A stretch of 34,585 bases of DNA from DAOTVC01 sp034437215 (GTDB taxonomy: Bacteria; Chloroflexota; Anaerolineae; B4-G1; SLSP01). This document shows positions 1 to 7,109 of this stretch, piece after piece. The stretch lies in the NCBI GenBank assembly GCA_034437215.1, contig DAOTVC010000176.1, positions 1-34,585 on the forward strand, read 5' to 3'. Under the pieces are notes generated by a model. It was not told the DNA's origin, did not search any database, and worked only from the letters and a program-made list of their open reading frames with translations. Position 1 is the stretch's first letter; each line of letters starts with the position of its first letter. Position numbers and translations under genes: made by a program.

Positions 1-608
1 CCGCAGGCGCCGTCGAGATGCGGCCCCAGCGCGCGGGTCAGTGGTTCGTGGCCCGGACGCGCTACGGCCCTCTCTACCACGCGCACCTCTTCGCGGGCCA
101 GGAGAACTCCGGCAAGCTCGTGACGCTGGTCAAACAGATGGCGCGGCTGCGCGCGTTGGACGATGAAGCGGACCTGCTGCTGGTGGACGGCCCTCCGGGC
201 ATCGGCTGTCCTGTGATCGCCGCGCTCTCTGGGGCCGACCTGGTCCTCATCGTCACCGAGCCCACCCTCTCCGGCGCCCACGACCTCGAGCGGATCCTGG
301 GACTGGCCGGGCACTTCCGCGTCCCGGCGGCGGTGCTGCTCAACAAGGCCGACATCAGCCCCGAGCAGGCGGGAGCCATCACGGAGCACTGCAGCGCTCA
401 CGGAATCCCCCTGGTGGGACGCCTGCCCTACGATCCCCTCGTGACGGAGAGCATGGTGCGCGGCGAACCGGTCACGGCGACCCCGGGTGCGGTGAGCGAG
501 GCCCTGAGCGAAGCGTGGCAGCTCCTGCGATCACACCTTGAAGGCCAGGAGCCGGATCAGGGTAGAGTAAAGAGCCGTGGGGGCGGCCCCAGGGCCGCCC
601 CCACGTAA
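1..608 (+). CDS. MinD-superfamily P-loop ATPase, C-terminal part (cut by window edge)
   Basis: The reading frame is open to the left edge, with its first full codon at base 3, so the N-terminus and the Walker A loop lie outside the window. What remains is the second half of a MinD/Mrp-type ATPase of the COG1149 kind, which often carries an inserted ferredoxin domain. Seen here: an EeSGKLV-like stretch (QENSGKLVTLVKQMAR), the switch II/Walker B region LLLVDGPPGIGCPVIAAL, then VTEPTLSGAHDLERIL, VLLNKAD (a guanine-like NKxD motif) and a C-terminal GRLPYDPLVTESMVRGEPV. Members are thought to work in metal-cluster handling or redox-linked ATPase roles; the substrate cannot be told from this fragment. 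The last residues are encoded by a perfect hairpin that probably is the transcription terminator, so the C-terminal tail is unlikely to be conserved. Confidence 0.85.
   Translation, partial: AGAVEMRPQRAGQWFVARTRYGPLYHAHLFAGQENSGKLVTLVKQMARLRALDDEADLLLVDGPPGIGCPVIAALSGADLVLIVTEPTLSGAHDLERILGLAGHFRVPAAVLLNKADISPEQAGAITEHCSAHGIPLVGRLPYDPLVTESMVRGEPVTATPGAVSEALSEAWQLLRSHLEGQEPDQGRVKSRGGGPRAAPT
577..604 (+). terminator. Perfect GC hairpin overlapping the end of the MinD-type gene
   Basis: A 12-bp perfect stem (GTGGGGGCGGCC and its complement) closes a CCAG loop just before the TAA stop at 606-608. There is no T-run after it, so it is a terminator-like hairpin rather than a textbook intrinsic terminator. 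Confidence 0.55.
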
Positions 609-625
609 ACATCAGGACTTGAGGT

Positions 626-763
626 AATTTACTTGGGTGTGTTTCAATCCAGTTGTGAGCTATCCATGGCTGAAACGTAAAGCGTGAAACGTGAAGCCCT
701 CACGTTTTACGTTTCACGTTTCACGCCTCGGTTTAACTCAAGTGAAACACACCCAATTTACTT
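626..763. mobile_element. MITE-like element (635-754) with 9-bp target-site duplication
   Basis: The 120-bp element runs from GGGTGTGTTTCA (635-646) to its exact reverse complement TGAAACACACCC (743-754). It is flanked on both sides by the same nine bases, AATTTACTT (626-634 and 755-763). Inside, a long hairpin is formed by 672-694 and 700-722 (20 of 23 positions complementary). It has no coding capacity. Terminal inverted repeats plus a perfect target duplication are the signature of a non-autonomous element moved by a transposase encoded elsewhere. It sits between two convergent genes, where it does no obvious harm and may also act as a bidirectional terminator. Confidence 0.85.
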
Positions 764-772
764 CTATCCCTT

Positions 773-839
773 CCCGCCCGTGCGGCTGTAGCGCCCTCTA
801 CAGTCCGTGGAGGAGTAGTGGGAGGTAGAGCCGGGCGGG
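773..839. repeat. Nested inverted repeats after the RDD gene
   Basis: CCCGCCCG (773-780) pairs with CGGGCGGG (832-839), and CTGTAG (786-791) pairs with CTACAG (798-803). The structure lies immediately downstream of the stop codon of the minus-strand RDD gene and could end its transcript, though no T-run follows. Confidence 0.3.
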
Positions 840-845
840 CGGCGC

Positions 846-1634
846 TCACCCCTCCCGGGAACGAGTGAGGTAGAGAATGCGGCGAATCCAGTCGTCGGCG
901 GTGTGCTCCCCGGCGCGTGCCTGCAGCTCCATCTTCTCGAGAAGAACGCGAGCCACAGAGCGCCCCACCCGCTGCGAGTCGTGCATCGTCGCCCGGCGGG
1001 CGAGGTAGTCCTCCGCCATCTGGATATCGCTGTTGGAGAGGCGCTCCACCGGTAGCGGATCGTTGCCCGGCTCTGTTCTGGCGGCCCAGCGGTTGAGGTC
1101 CCCTTCCACGGCCCGCAGCGTATCGGGCGACTCGACCTGCCCCTCGCGCACGACGATGGTGCCCGCAGCGAAGTCGCCCAGCCGGCGGGCCTCGTCGTTG
1201 AGGAACATGGTAACGACGCCCACCCCGTAGTAGAGGGGCAGGAAGTCCACCAGGCGCACAAAGTTGCGGATGAGGGATTCCGTGGCGCTGATGGGGGTGC
1301 CGTCGGTGCGGATCACCCGGACCCCCACCCAGCGCTTGCCCGGGGACTGCCCGTTCCAGCGGATCTCGAAGAAGACGTAGTAGCCCCAGAGGAAGATGAA
1401 GCTCAGAAGACCGAGGAGCGCAGCGGCCCAAATAACCAGCTCCGCTTGGAGGGCCCCCATCCCCAGGCCCATGATCAAGGCGATCAGCGGGACGTAGACC
1501 ACGACCTGCAACACGAGGATGAGCAGGCTGTCGACCAGGGCCGCCATAAAGCGGGAGCCGATACCTGCCACCTCGTAGTTGAAGATCACGTTCTCGGGCG
1601 TGTCGATGCTCATCCACTCGTCGGTGAAGGTCAT
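846..1634 (-). CDS. RDD family membrane protein
   Basis: A 262-residue protein of the RDD family (named for conserved Arg-Asp-Asp). An N-terminal segment holds the first Arg and Asp (SRFMAALVDSLL, R28 and D35), then hydrophobic segments at about 33-56 and 66-90, the hallmark GQSPGKRWVGVRV (95-107), and RNFVRLVD (123-130). Residues after about 165 form a soluble charged tail of about 100 residues. Family members are small integral membrane proteins, some linked to ion or solute transport; the substrate is unknown. The ATG at 1634 was chosen because GGAGAGGAGA lies just upstream; longer frames lack this. It is divergent from spoIIM-like and adjacent to the MoxR/DUF58 cluster, a common association in bacteria. 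Confidence 0.85.
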   Translation of the reverse strand: MTFTDEWMSIDTPENVIFNYEVAGIGSRFMAALVDSLLILVLQVVVYVPLIALIMGLGMGALQAELVIWAAALLGLLSFIFLWGYYVFFEIRWNGQSPGKRWVGVRVIRTDGTPISATESLIRNFVRLVDFLPLYYGVGVVTMFLNDEARRLGDFAAGTIVVREGQVESPDTLRAVEGDLNRWAARTEPGNDPLPVERLSNSDIQMAEDYLARRATMHDSQRVGRSVARVLLEKMELQARAGEHTADDWIRRILYLTRSREG

Positions 1635-1688
1635 GTTCTCCTCTCCGGCCCGGCAAAACCTGGACGTTGCCGCAAGGCCTATGGCGCT

Positions 1689-1716
1689 TTGATCCTCGAA
1701 CAGGTGCAGGTATAAT
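1689..1716 (+). promoter_or_regulatory. Promoter for the SpoIIM-like gene
   Basis: TTGATC (1689-1694), 16-bp spacer, perfect -10 TATAAT (1711-1716). A GGAGG ribosome-binding site follows at 1730-1734. Confidence 0.6.
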
Positions 1717-1742
1717 TGTAGAAATCTTTGGAGGATTGGCAA
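1715..1742 (-). promoter_or_regulatory. Promoter for the RDD gene
   Basis: On the minus strand: -35 TTGCCA (1742-1737), 16-bp spacer, -10 TACAAT (1720-1715). The -10 overlaps the -10 of the plus-strand promoter for the SpoIIM-like gene. Confidence 0.55.
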
Positions 1743-1749
1743 ACAGAGC

Positions 1750-2745
1750 ATGAGACCGGAAGAGCTGCGCAGATCCCACCAACATGAGTGGAACGCCCTG
1801 GCGTCCCTGCTCGCGAGGGCCAAGGAGAGCTTGCCGACGCTGACACCCGAGGAGATCGACCGGCTCGGACGGCTCTATCGCAGCGCCACCTCCGATCTCG
1901 CCCTGGCCCAGCGAGAGTTCCCCACCCATCCGCTGACCGGGCGCCTCAACCGGCTGGTTGCCCGGGCACACGCCCTCGTCTACCGGAGCGAACCCCTCGT
2001 CCGGCAGCAGCTGGGCCGCTTCTTCACGGAGGTCTTCCCCGCCACCTTCCGGGAGACGCTGCCCTTCATCGTCGTCGCGGCCCTGCTCTTCTTCTTACCC
2101 GCCCTCGCCGCCGGTGCAGCGACGGCGGCCCTACCCGAGAGCGCCCAGTGGCTCCTCCCCCTCCAGGTGCAGCAGCTCATCCCCACCATCGAGGATCAGG
2201 ATCTCTGGACCGACATCCCTATCGCCGAACGCCCCTTCGCCTCCTCCTTCATCATGCGCAACAACATCCAGGTGGCCATTCTCGCCTTCGGCGGCGGGAT
2301 CCTGGCGGGCCTGCTCACCGCCTGGATCCTCGTCTTCAACGGACTGCTGCTGGGAGGGCTGATGGGGCTGACGATTCACCACGGGGTCGGCTTCGAGTTG
2401 GGGACCTTCGTCATCGGCCACGGCGTCGTGGAGCTCAGCGTCATCTGCATCGCCGGGGGATCGGGGCTGCTGATGGGGTGGGCCCTGCTCCACCCGGGTC
2501 TGCGGCGCCGGCGCGACGCCCTCGCGGAGGCCGCCCGGAAGTCCGTCCGCCTGCTCATGGGGTGCATCCCCCTGCTCTTCATCGCCGGGCTCATCGAGGG
2601 CTTCCTCTCACCCGCCGTCACCGTCCCTTGGCCCGTCAAGTGGGCGACGGGCATCGTGAGCGGTCTGCTCCTCTACACCTACCTCCTCCTGGCAGGGCGG
2701 GAGGGGCGGCGTCAGAGGCGCATCCTGCCCTTCAACTCCAGATAG
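1750..2745 (+). CDS. SpoIIM-like (DUF95) integral membrane protein
   Basis: 331 residues. The soluble N-terminus has the family pattern LYRSATSDLALAQREFP (about 49-65). Transmembrane helices follow, with the conserved block FIMRNNIQVAILAFGGGILAGLL, then FNGLLLGGLMG and FVIGHGVVELSVICIAGGSGLLMG. The family takes its name from a Bacillus engulfment protein, but in non-sporulating bacteria this version is regularly found beside RDD, MoxR and DUF58 genes, as here, and its role is unknown. The ATG lies 15 bases after GGAGG, a long spacing, and no better start exists. Its 3' end overlaps the end of the convergent DUF58 gene by 34 bp. Confidence 0.88.
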   Translation: MRPEELRRSHQHEWNALASLLARAKESLPTLTPEEIDRLGRLYRSATSDLALAQREFPTHPLTGRLNRLVARAHALVYRSEPLVRQQLGRFFTEVFPATFRETLPFIVVAALLFFLPALAAGAATAALPESAQWLLPLQVQQLIPTIEDQDLWTDIPIAERPFASSFIMRNNIQVAILAFGGGILAGLLTAWILVFNGLLLGGLMGLTIHHGVGFELGTFVIGHGVVELSVICIAGGSGLLMGWALLHPGLRRRRDALAEAARKSVRLLMGCIPLLFIAGLIEGFLSPAVTVPWPVKWATGIVSGLLLYTYLLLAGREGRRQRRILPFNSR

Positions 2746-4022
2746 CGGTTGACCACGGAGAGGGAGAGCTGGTTGGCCGGCACGTCGAGGGTCAGCACCC
2801 CCCTGCGGCGCAGCGTGTCGAGAATCACCTGCCGCTCGTCGAGGAGACGCGCTGCTGCCGACCGTTGGTAGACCGCCAGGGAGCTCTCCGGACGCTGTCG
2901 AGCGGCGGCGTGCACGTCGGGGTCGCTGATGGTGACCACCAGGGGCAGGCTGCGCCGGGCCAGGACGGCCACGTGGGCGACGAGATCGCGCAGGCTCAGC
3001 CCCCCGCTCAGGTCGGTGAAGAGCACCACGAGCGCCCGCTTCCGCTGCTTCAACGCCAGGTACTGGAGGGCCCGGCTGTAGTCCGGCTCGACGGGCTGGG
3101 GTTCGACGGCATAGAGGGCCTCCAGCATCCGGTAGAACTGCCCCCGACCGGGGCGGGGCGCGAGAAAGCGCTCGACGTCCGCCGCGAAGGTCAGCAGGCC
3201 CACCTTGTCCCCCTTGCCCGTGGCGACGTAGGCGAGGAAGAGGACGGCGTTGATGACGTAGTCGAGCTTCGCCATCTCCGCGACGGGGCTCTGCATCATG
3301 CGCCCGGTGTCGATGACGGCCACGATGTTCTGGCTCCGCTCTGTCTGGTACTCCTTCGTCACGGGACGGTTGCGCCGGGCCGTCGCCTTCCAATCGATGC
3401 GGCGGAAGTCGTCGTCGGGCAGATACTCCCGCAGCTGCTCGAACTCCGTCCCCGGCCCGAAGAGGCGGCTGCGCCGCAGCCCCAGCTCCTCCAGCCGGTT
3501 GCGGCGCAGCAGCAGGTCGTAGCGGCTCACGTCCAGCAGATTGGGGTAGACCTTGACCCGCGCTGCAGCGGCGACGCGTCCCTGCCTCACCACCAGCTGC
3601 AGCGGCCCCTGCCAGCGAAGGTTGAGGTCGCCGAAGGCGTAGTCCCCCCGGCGGAGGGGGTGGACGTGGTAGAGGACCTGCCACACCTCGCGCGCCGCGA
3701 TCTCCCCCTCGAGGATCTGCCGGTCGACGCGAAAGGGCTCGGGCGGCTCGTCACGCAGCCAGAGCCGCACCGGCTGCCCGCGGCGATTGTGGACCCGCAC
3801 CCGGATGGGATTGTCCGCCCCGATGCTCAAACGGGGCTCGTGCTCTCTTCCTACCGCGAAACGCTCCACACTCCCCGCCTGCCACCAATCCAGCAGCATG
3901 AGCAGCGCAAAGGTCAGGACGTAGAGCAGGGCCACCCAGAGGAGCGCGGGGGCCCACGCCGCCGCCGCCATGAGAGGTGCAGCGACGAGCAGCAGGAGAA
4001 CCGCCCGGCGGGTGGGCAACAT
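2712..4022 (-). CDS. DUF58 domain protein (vWA-like fold)
   Basis: 436 residues. Two hydrophobic segments at the N-terminus (about 7-45) anchor it in the membrane. A beta-rich region follows, then the DUF58 signature at about 215-250 (GTEFEQLREYLPDDDFRRIDW, then ARRNRPVTKEYQ) and a von Willebrand A-like domain. The MIDAS-like motif is DTGRMM rather than DxSxS, so metal binding may be altered. DUF58 proteins pair with MoxR AAA+ ATPases as presumed assembly or maturation partners. The ATG overlaps the MoxR stop (TGATG at 4024-4020), which indicates translational coupling. Confidence 0.9.
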   Translation of the reverse strand: MLPTRRAVLLLLVAAPLMAAAAWAPALLWVALLYVLTFALLMLLDWWQAGSVERFAVGREHEPRLSIGADNPIRVRVHNRRGQPVRLWLRDEPPEPFRVDRQILEGEIAAREVWQVLYHVHPLRRGDYAFGDLNLRWQGPLQLVVRQGRVAAAARVKVYPNLLDVSRYDLLLRRNRLEELGLRRSRLFGPGTEFEQLREYLPDDDFRRIDWKATARRNRPVTKEYQTERSQNIVAVIDTGRMMQSPVAEMAKLDYVINAVLFLAYVATGKGDKVGLLTFAADVERFLAPRPGRGQFYRMLEALYAVEPQPVEPDYSRALQYLALKQRKRALVVLFTDLSGGLSLRDLVAHVAVLARRSLPLVVTISDPDVHAAARQRPESSLAVYQRSAAARLLDERQVILDTLRRRGVLTLDVPANQLSLSVVNRYLELKGRMRL

Positions 4023-4978
4023 CAGCGCGGCACCTCCACCTGCCCGAGGAGGCGCCGGATGACGGTGTCGGGGTTCAGCCCCTCGATCTCGGCCTCGGGC
4101 TTGAGCAGGATGCGGTGGCGTAGCACCGGTGGGAAGAGCACCTTCACGTCGTCGGGCGTGACGTAGTCCCGCCCCTGCAGGGCGGCGTAGACCTTGCTCG
4201 CCAGCAGAACGTGGGTCGAAGCACGCGGGCTCGCTCCCAGGATGAGGTCCGGGGAGCGCCGGCTGGCGGCCGCGACCTGGGCGATGTAGTCGAGGATGCC
4301 CTCCTCCACGACCACCGGCTGGGTGATAGCACGCAGCCGGAGAAGGTTCTCGGCCGCCAGCACCGGCTTGAGTCCCGTGGCGACGAGATCGTGGGGGTCG
4401 AAGCCGTGGTGGTACCGGCGGAGAATCTCCACCTCGTCGGAGAGGGGGGAGTAGGGAACCAGCACCTTGAAGAGGAAGCGGTCCAGCTGCGCCTCGGGCA
4501 GCGGGTAGGTCCCCTCGTACTCGATGGGGTTCTGGGTCGCTACGACCATGAAGGGGGGGGCGAGGGGGTGGCGCTCGCCCTCCAGGTTGACCTGGCGCTC
4601 CTCCATGGCCTCCAGAAGCGCCGACTGGGTCTTGGCGGGCGCGCGGTTGATCTCGTCGGCGAGGAGGATGTTGGTGAAGATGGGACCCCGCTTCAGATAG
4701 AACTTTCCGCTGGTCACGTTGAAGACGCTCGTTCCCAGGATATCGGAGGGCATCATGTCCGGTGTGAACTGGATGCGGGTGAAGTGGCTCTGCACGAGGC
4801 GGGCCAGGGTCTTGGCCATGAGGGTCTTTGCCGTGCCGGGCACCCCCTCGAGCAGAACGTGGCCGCCCGTCAGCAGGGCCACGACAAGGAGCTCGAAGGG
4901 CTCCTCCAGGCCCACCAGCACCTTGTCGGCCTCCTCACGCAGACGCAGGTAGACGTCCTTGAGATGACTCGGTTTCAT
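4022..4978 (-). CDS. MoxR family AAA+ ATPase
   Basis: 318 residues. Walker A is GVPGTAKT, followed by the pore/substrate region IQFTPDMMPSDILG. Walker B is LLADEINRAP, sensor 1 is ATQNPIEYEGTYPLPEAQLDRF, and the helical lid ends with the ASPRAS and YVTPDDVK motifs typical of the family. MoxR proteins act as chaperones that load cofactors or assemble complexes with vWA proteins; the partner here is very likely the DUF58 protein next to it. The ATG at 4978 is preferred over one 18 bases upstream because AGGAGG lies 6 to 8 bases before it, and because it forms an ATGA overlap with the DUF4350 gene. Confidence 0.93.
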   Translation of the reverse strand: MKPSHLKDVYLRLREEADKVLVGLEEPFELLVVALLTGGHVLLEGVPGTAKTLMAKTLARLVQSHFTRIQFTPDMMPSDILGTSVFNVTSGKFYLKRGPIFTNILLADEINRAPAKTQSALLEAMEERQVNLEGERHPLAPPFMVVATQNPIEYEGTYPLPEAQLDRFLFKVLVPYSPLSDEVEILRRYHHGFDPHDLVATGLKPVLAAENLLRLRAITQPVVVEEGILDYIAQVAAASRRSPDLILGASPRASTHVLLASKVYAALQGRDYVTPDDVKVLFPPVLRHRILLKPEAEIEGLNPDTVIRRLLGQVEVPR

Positions 4979-6135
4979 CGTTTCTCCTCCAACCATTGGG
5001 TGACTTCCATAGCCAGCGCGACGAGCTCATCCTCCTCCACATCCGATTGGCGCAACCGCGCCAACAGGGAGCGCAGGGCCTCCCGATCCAGTCCCGGCTC
5101 GTACTCCGCCAGACGCGCCACGTAGAGCCCGTCGTGCAGGAGGGGGTCGAGACGGTAACGCCGCCCGAGCTCTCGCTTGAGCCACTGCCGGTAGTAGGCC
5201 AGCTCGGCTGACCGGTGTCCGGCGCGCCGGCGCAGGTTAGCGATCGCCGTCACGTACTCCAGCGGCGCCCGTCGCAGGGTCGCGCGCGGAGGGCGCAGCG
5301 GGCGCCCGAAGGCTTTACCCCGCAGGAGCAGGGCCACGAAGACGACCCCGGCGGCGTAGAGAAGCGCCCAGCCGGGGGGTGTGGAGCGCAGCGCGTCCAG
5401 AGGCCCGCCCGCGCCGCCCGACGACGCACGCACGCCGTGGTGCCACTCATCGAACCAGATCCGTTCGGAGCGCGGGGCTGCGGTCAGGATGTTCAGAATC
5501 AGAGCTCCACTCCCCACCTCCTTGAGCCCTGCATTGGAGAAGGGATAGGCGGAGGCGGAGAGGATGACCCGTCCCGCTCCCCGCTCGAGGGAGACGAGGA
5601 CGGGGTGCGTCTCCGTGGCAAGGTGGGGCAGGTAATCGGTGCGGACGGGGGTCAGGACAGCGTTGGAGCGCACCGTCACCGTCACGGGGAGCGGCGGAGC
5701 CGCCCACAGGGGCGACACCGGCGCTGCATGCTCCACCCGCCTCTCGGTGTAGGTAAGGTCGAAGCCGTAGTGTTGAGCGGCGTCCAGCATGGGCGGGGCG
5801 CTGCCGGCCAGGACCAGCGTCCCGCCCTCCTCGATCCAGCGGTCGAAGATCTTCCACTCCTCGGGCGTGATAACATACTGGGGCTCCAGGATCAGCACCA
5901 GGTCCACACTCTGAGAGGCCTGGAAGAAGTGCTGAGGGTCCGCCGAGAGGGAGCGCCCCATCCCTTGCAACCAGAGCCAGAGCGCACGCCCTCCACCCGG
6001 CGCGCTGGAGATGGGTGAGAGGGGAGGGCCTTCATCACGCGCCATCCGCGCCTGCTGGACGGCTGCCAGCGTCGTGATGAGCAGAAGCAGGAGGATGAGG
6101 ACCAGGGTAATGAGGGTATTCCGGTCGATCTTCAT
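4975..6135 (-). CDS. DUF4350 domain membrane protein
   Basis: 386 residues. An N-terminal membrane helix (about 8-27) is followed by an extracytoplasmic DUF4350 domain (about 40-230) containing DLVLILEPQ and DRWIEEGGTLVLAG, a pattern seen in GATase-like/ThuA-like folds. A second membrane helix lies at about 258-275, and the basic cytoplasmic tail includes LEYVTAIANLRRRAGHRSAELAYYRQWLKREL. In other genomes DUF4350 genes lie between DUF4129 and MoxR genes in this same order. Both ends overlap neighbours by ATGA (start with the DUF4129 stop, stop with the MoxR start). Molecular role unknown. Confidence 0.85.
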   Translation of the reverse strand: MKIDRNTLITLVLILLLLLITTLAAVQQARMARDEGPPLSPISSAPGGGRALWLWLQGMGRSLSADPQHFFQASQSVDLVLILEPQYVITPEEWKIFDRWIEEGGTLVLAGSAPPMLDAAQHYGFDLTYTERRVEHAAPVSPLWAAPPLPVTVTVRSNAVLTPVRTDYLPHLATETHPVLVSLERGAGRVILSASAYPFSNAGLKEVGSGALILNILTAAPRSERIWFDEWHHGVRASSGGAGGPLDALRSTPPGWALLYAAGVVFVALLLRGKAFGRPLRPPRATLRRAPLEYVTAIANLRRRAGHRSAELAYYRQWLKRELGRRYRLDPLLHDGLYVARLAEYEPGLDREALRSLLARLRQSDVEEDELVALAMEVTQWLEEKR

Positions 6136-7109
6136 CGATACCCTTTGAGCTCCTCCACCCGGTGGGCGTAAGTCGCGTACTCCTCCTCGTCCAGAGGCGC
6201 ATTGCCGTACCAGGTTCGGTCGAAGACTTCCACGACCTCGCCGAAGGTCGCGGCGACCTCCGGGGTGCCCGACAGGTTGCGTACGTACTCCCGGTTGGTG
6301 AGGGTGCGGTCACGCTGCAGAAGTGACCGCTCCTCCAGAAGCAGCAGCGTCGAAAGATAGAGGTAACGCACGGCACTCCTGTAGTCCTGGGCTCGAGAGA
6401 GGTCGCGCGCCCTCTGCAGAGCAGCCGTCGAGGTGAGGGGCTCGCCGCTCTCCGCATCCACGCCCGTCGCCTCCGACAGAAAGAGATGGGGCAGATCCCG
6501 CATCAGCATCCCTACAACGAAAAGAAAGAGAAGCACACCTACGACTGTGGTCAGGGTAGGCAAGAAGGGCAGGACCAAGCCGCTGCCCGCTACGGGTAAG
6601 AGGTCTTGGATCCACGCCCAGAGGCGCCGCTGTAGATCCTGCCACATCTGCTGGAGGGGCGAGGGCTCCTGCTCGGGCCACTGGAACGCCTCGGCGGCGA
6701 GGAGCTCCTGAAGGTCCGCGAGCGCCACGGAGTTCGCGGTACTCGTCTGCAGCTCCTGCCCCAAGATTGCCGCCAGTACCCCTTGCACCTGGGCGAGATC
6801 GGGAGGCTCGGCGCGCAGCCAGGAGGCGATAAGTCGACCCTCCACGGCAATCAGGGTGCCGTCCTCCAGACTGACCGCCTCGACTGCCGCCCACCGGAGG
6901 GCGAGCGCCTCGAGGTCGGCGGCGTCATCCGTGCCGGGCTCCTCCAGCTGCTCTGCGGCCGCCGCCCGCGTCTCCTCGACGAGCGCCAGGTAGGCCTCGA
7001 GGGAGAGCGGAGACGACTGAGCGTTCCCGCGCTTGGGACAGAGGAAGAGCCCCAGGAGCAACAGCCCTGCTACGCAGAGACCCAGCAGAGGGTGACGGCT
7101 AAGGCCCAA
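6132..7109 (-). CDS. DUF4129 domain membrane protein
   Basis: About 325 residues from the TTG at 7109. That start gives a good export signal (basic start, hydrophobic core, GNAQSS end) and only an 11-base overlap with the upstream gene. An alternative TTG at 7187 would overlap by 89 bases. An extracytoplasmic alpha-helical region (about 30-180) leads to one membrane helix (about 185-210). The cytoplasmic DUF4129 domain has its characteristic pattern ALQRARDLSRAQDYRSAVRYLYLS, LTNREYVRNL and FDRTWYGN. The domain is common beside transglutaminase-like and MoxR/DUF58 genes. No enzymatic residues are evident, so it is probably a structural partner of the complex. Confidence 0.82.
   Translation of the reverse strand: MGLSRHPLLGLCVAGLLLLGLFLCPKRGNAQSSPLSLEAYLALVEETRAAAAEQLEEPGTDDAADLEALALRWAAVEAVSLEDGTLIAVEGRLIASWLRAEPPDLAQVQGVLAAILGQELQTSTANSVALADLQELLAAEAFQWPEQEPSPLQQMWQDLQRRLWAWIQDLLPVAGSGLVLPFLPTLTTVVGVLLFLFVVGMLMRDLPHLFLSEATGVDAESGEPLTSTAALQRARDLSRAQDYRSAVRYLYLSTLLLLEERSLLQRDRTLTNREYVRNLSGTPEVAATFGEVVEVFDRTWYGNAPLDEEEYATYAHRVEELKGYR

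Noticed and set aside
1788..4166. Very long plus-strand frame across spoIIM-like and DUF58
   Set aside because: It is Arg/Pro/His-rich, low in complexity, and runs through two well-supported genes in other frames.
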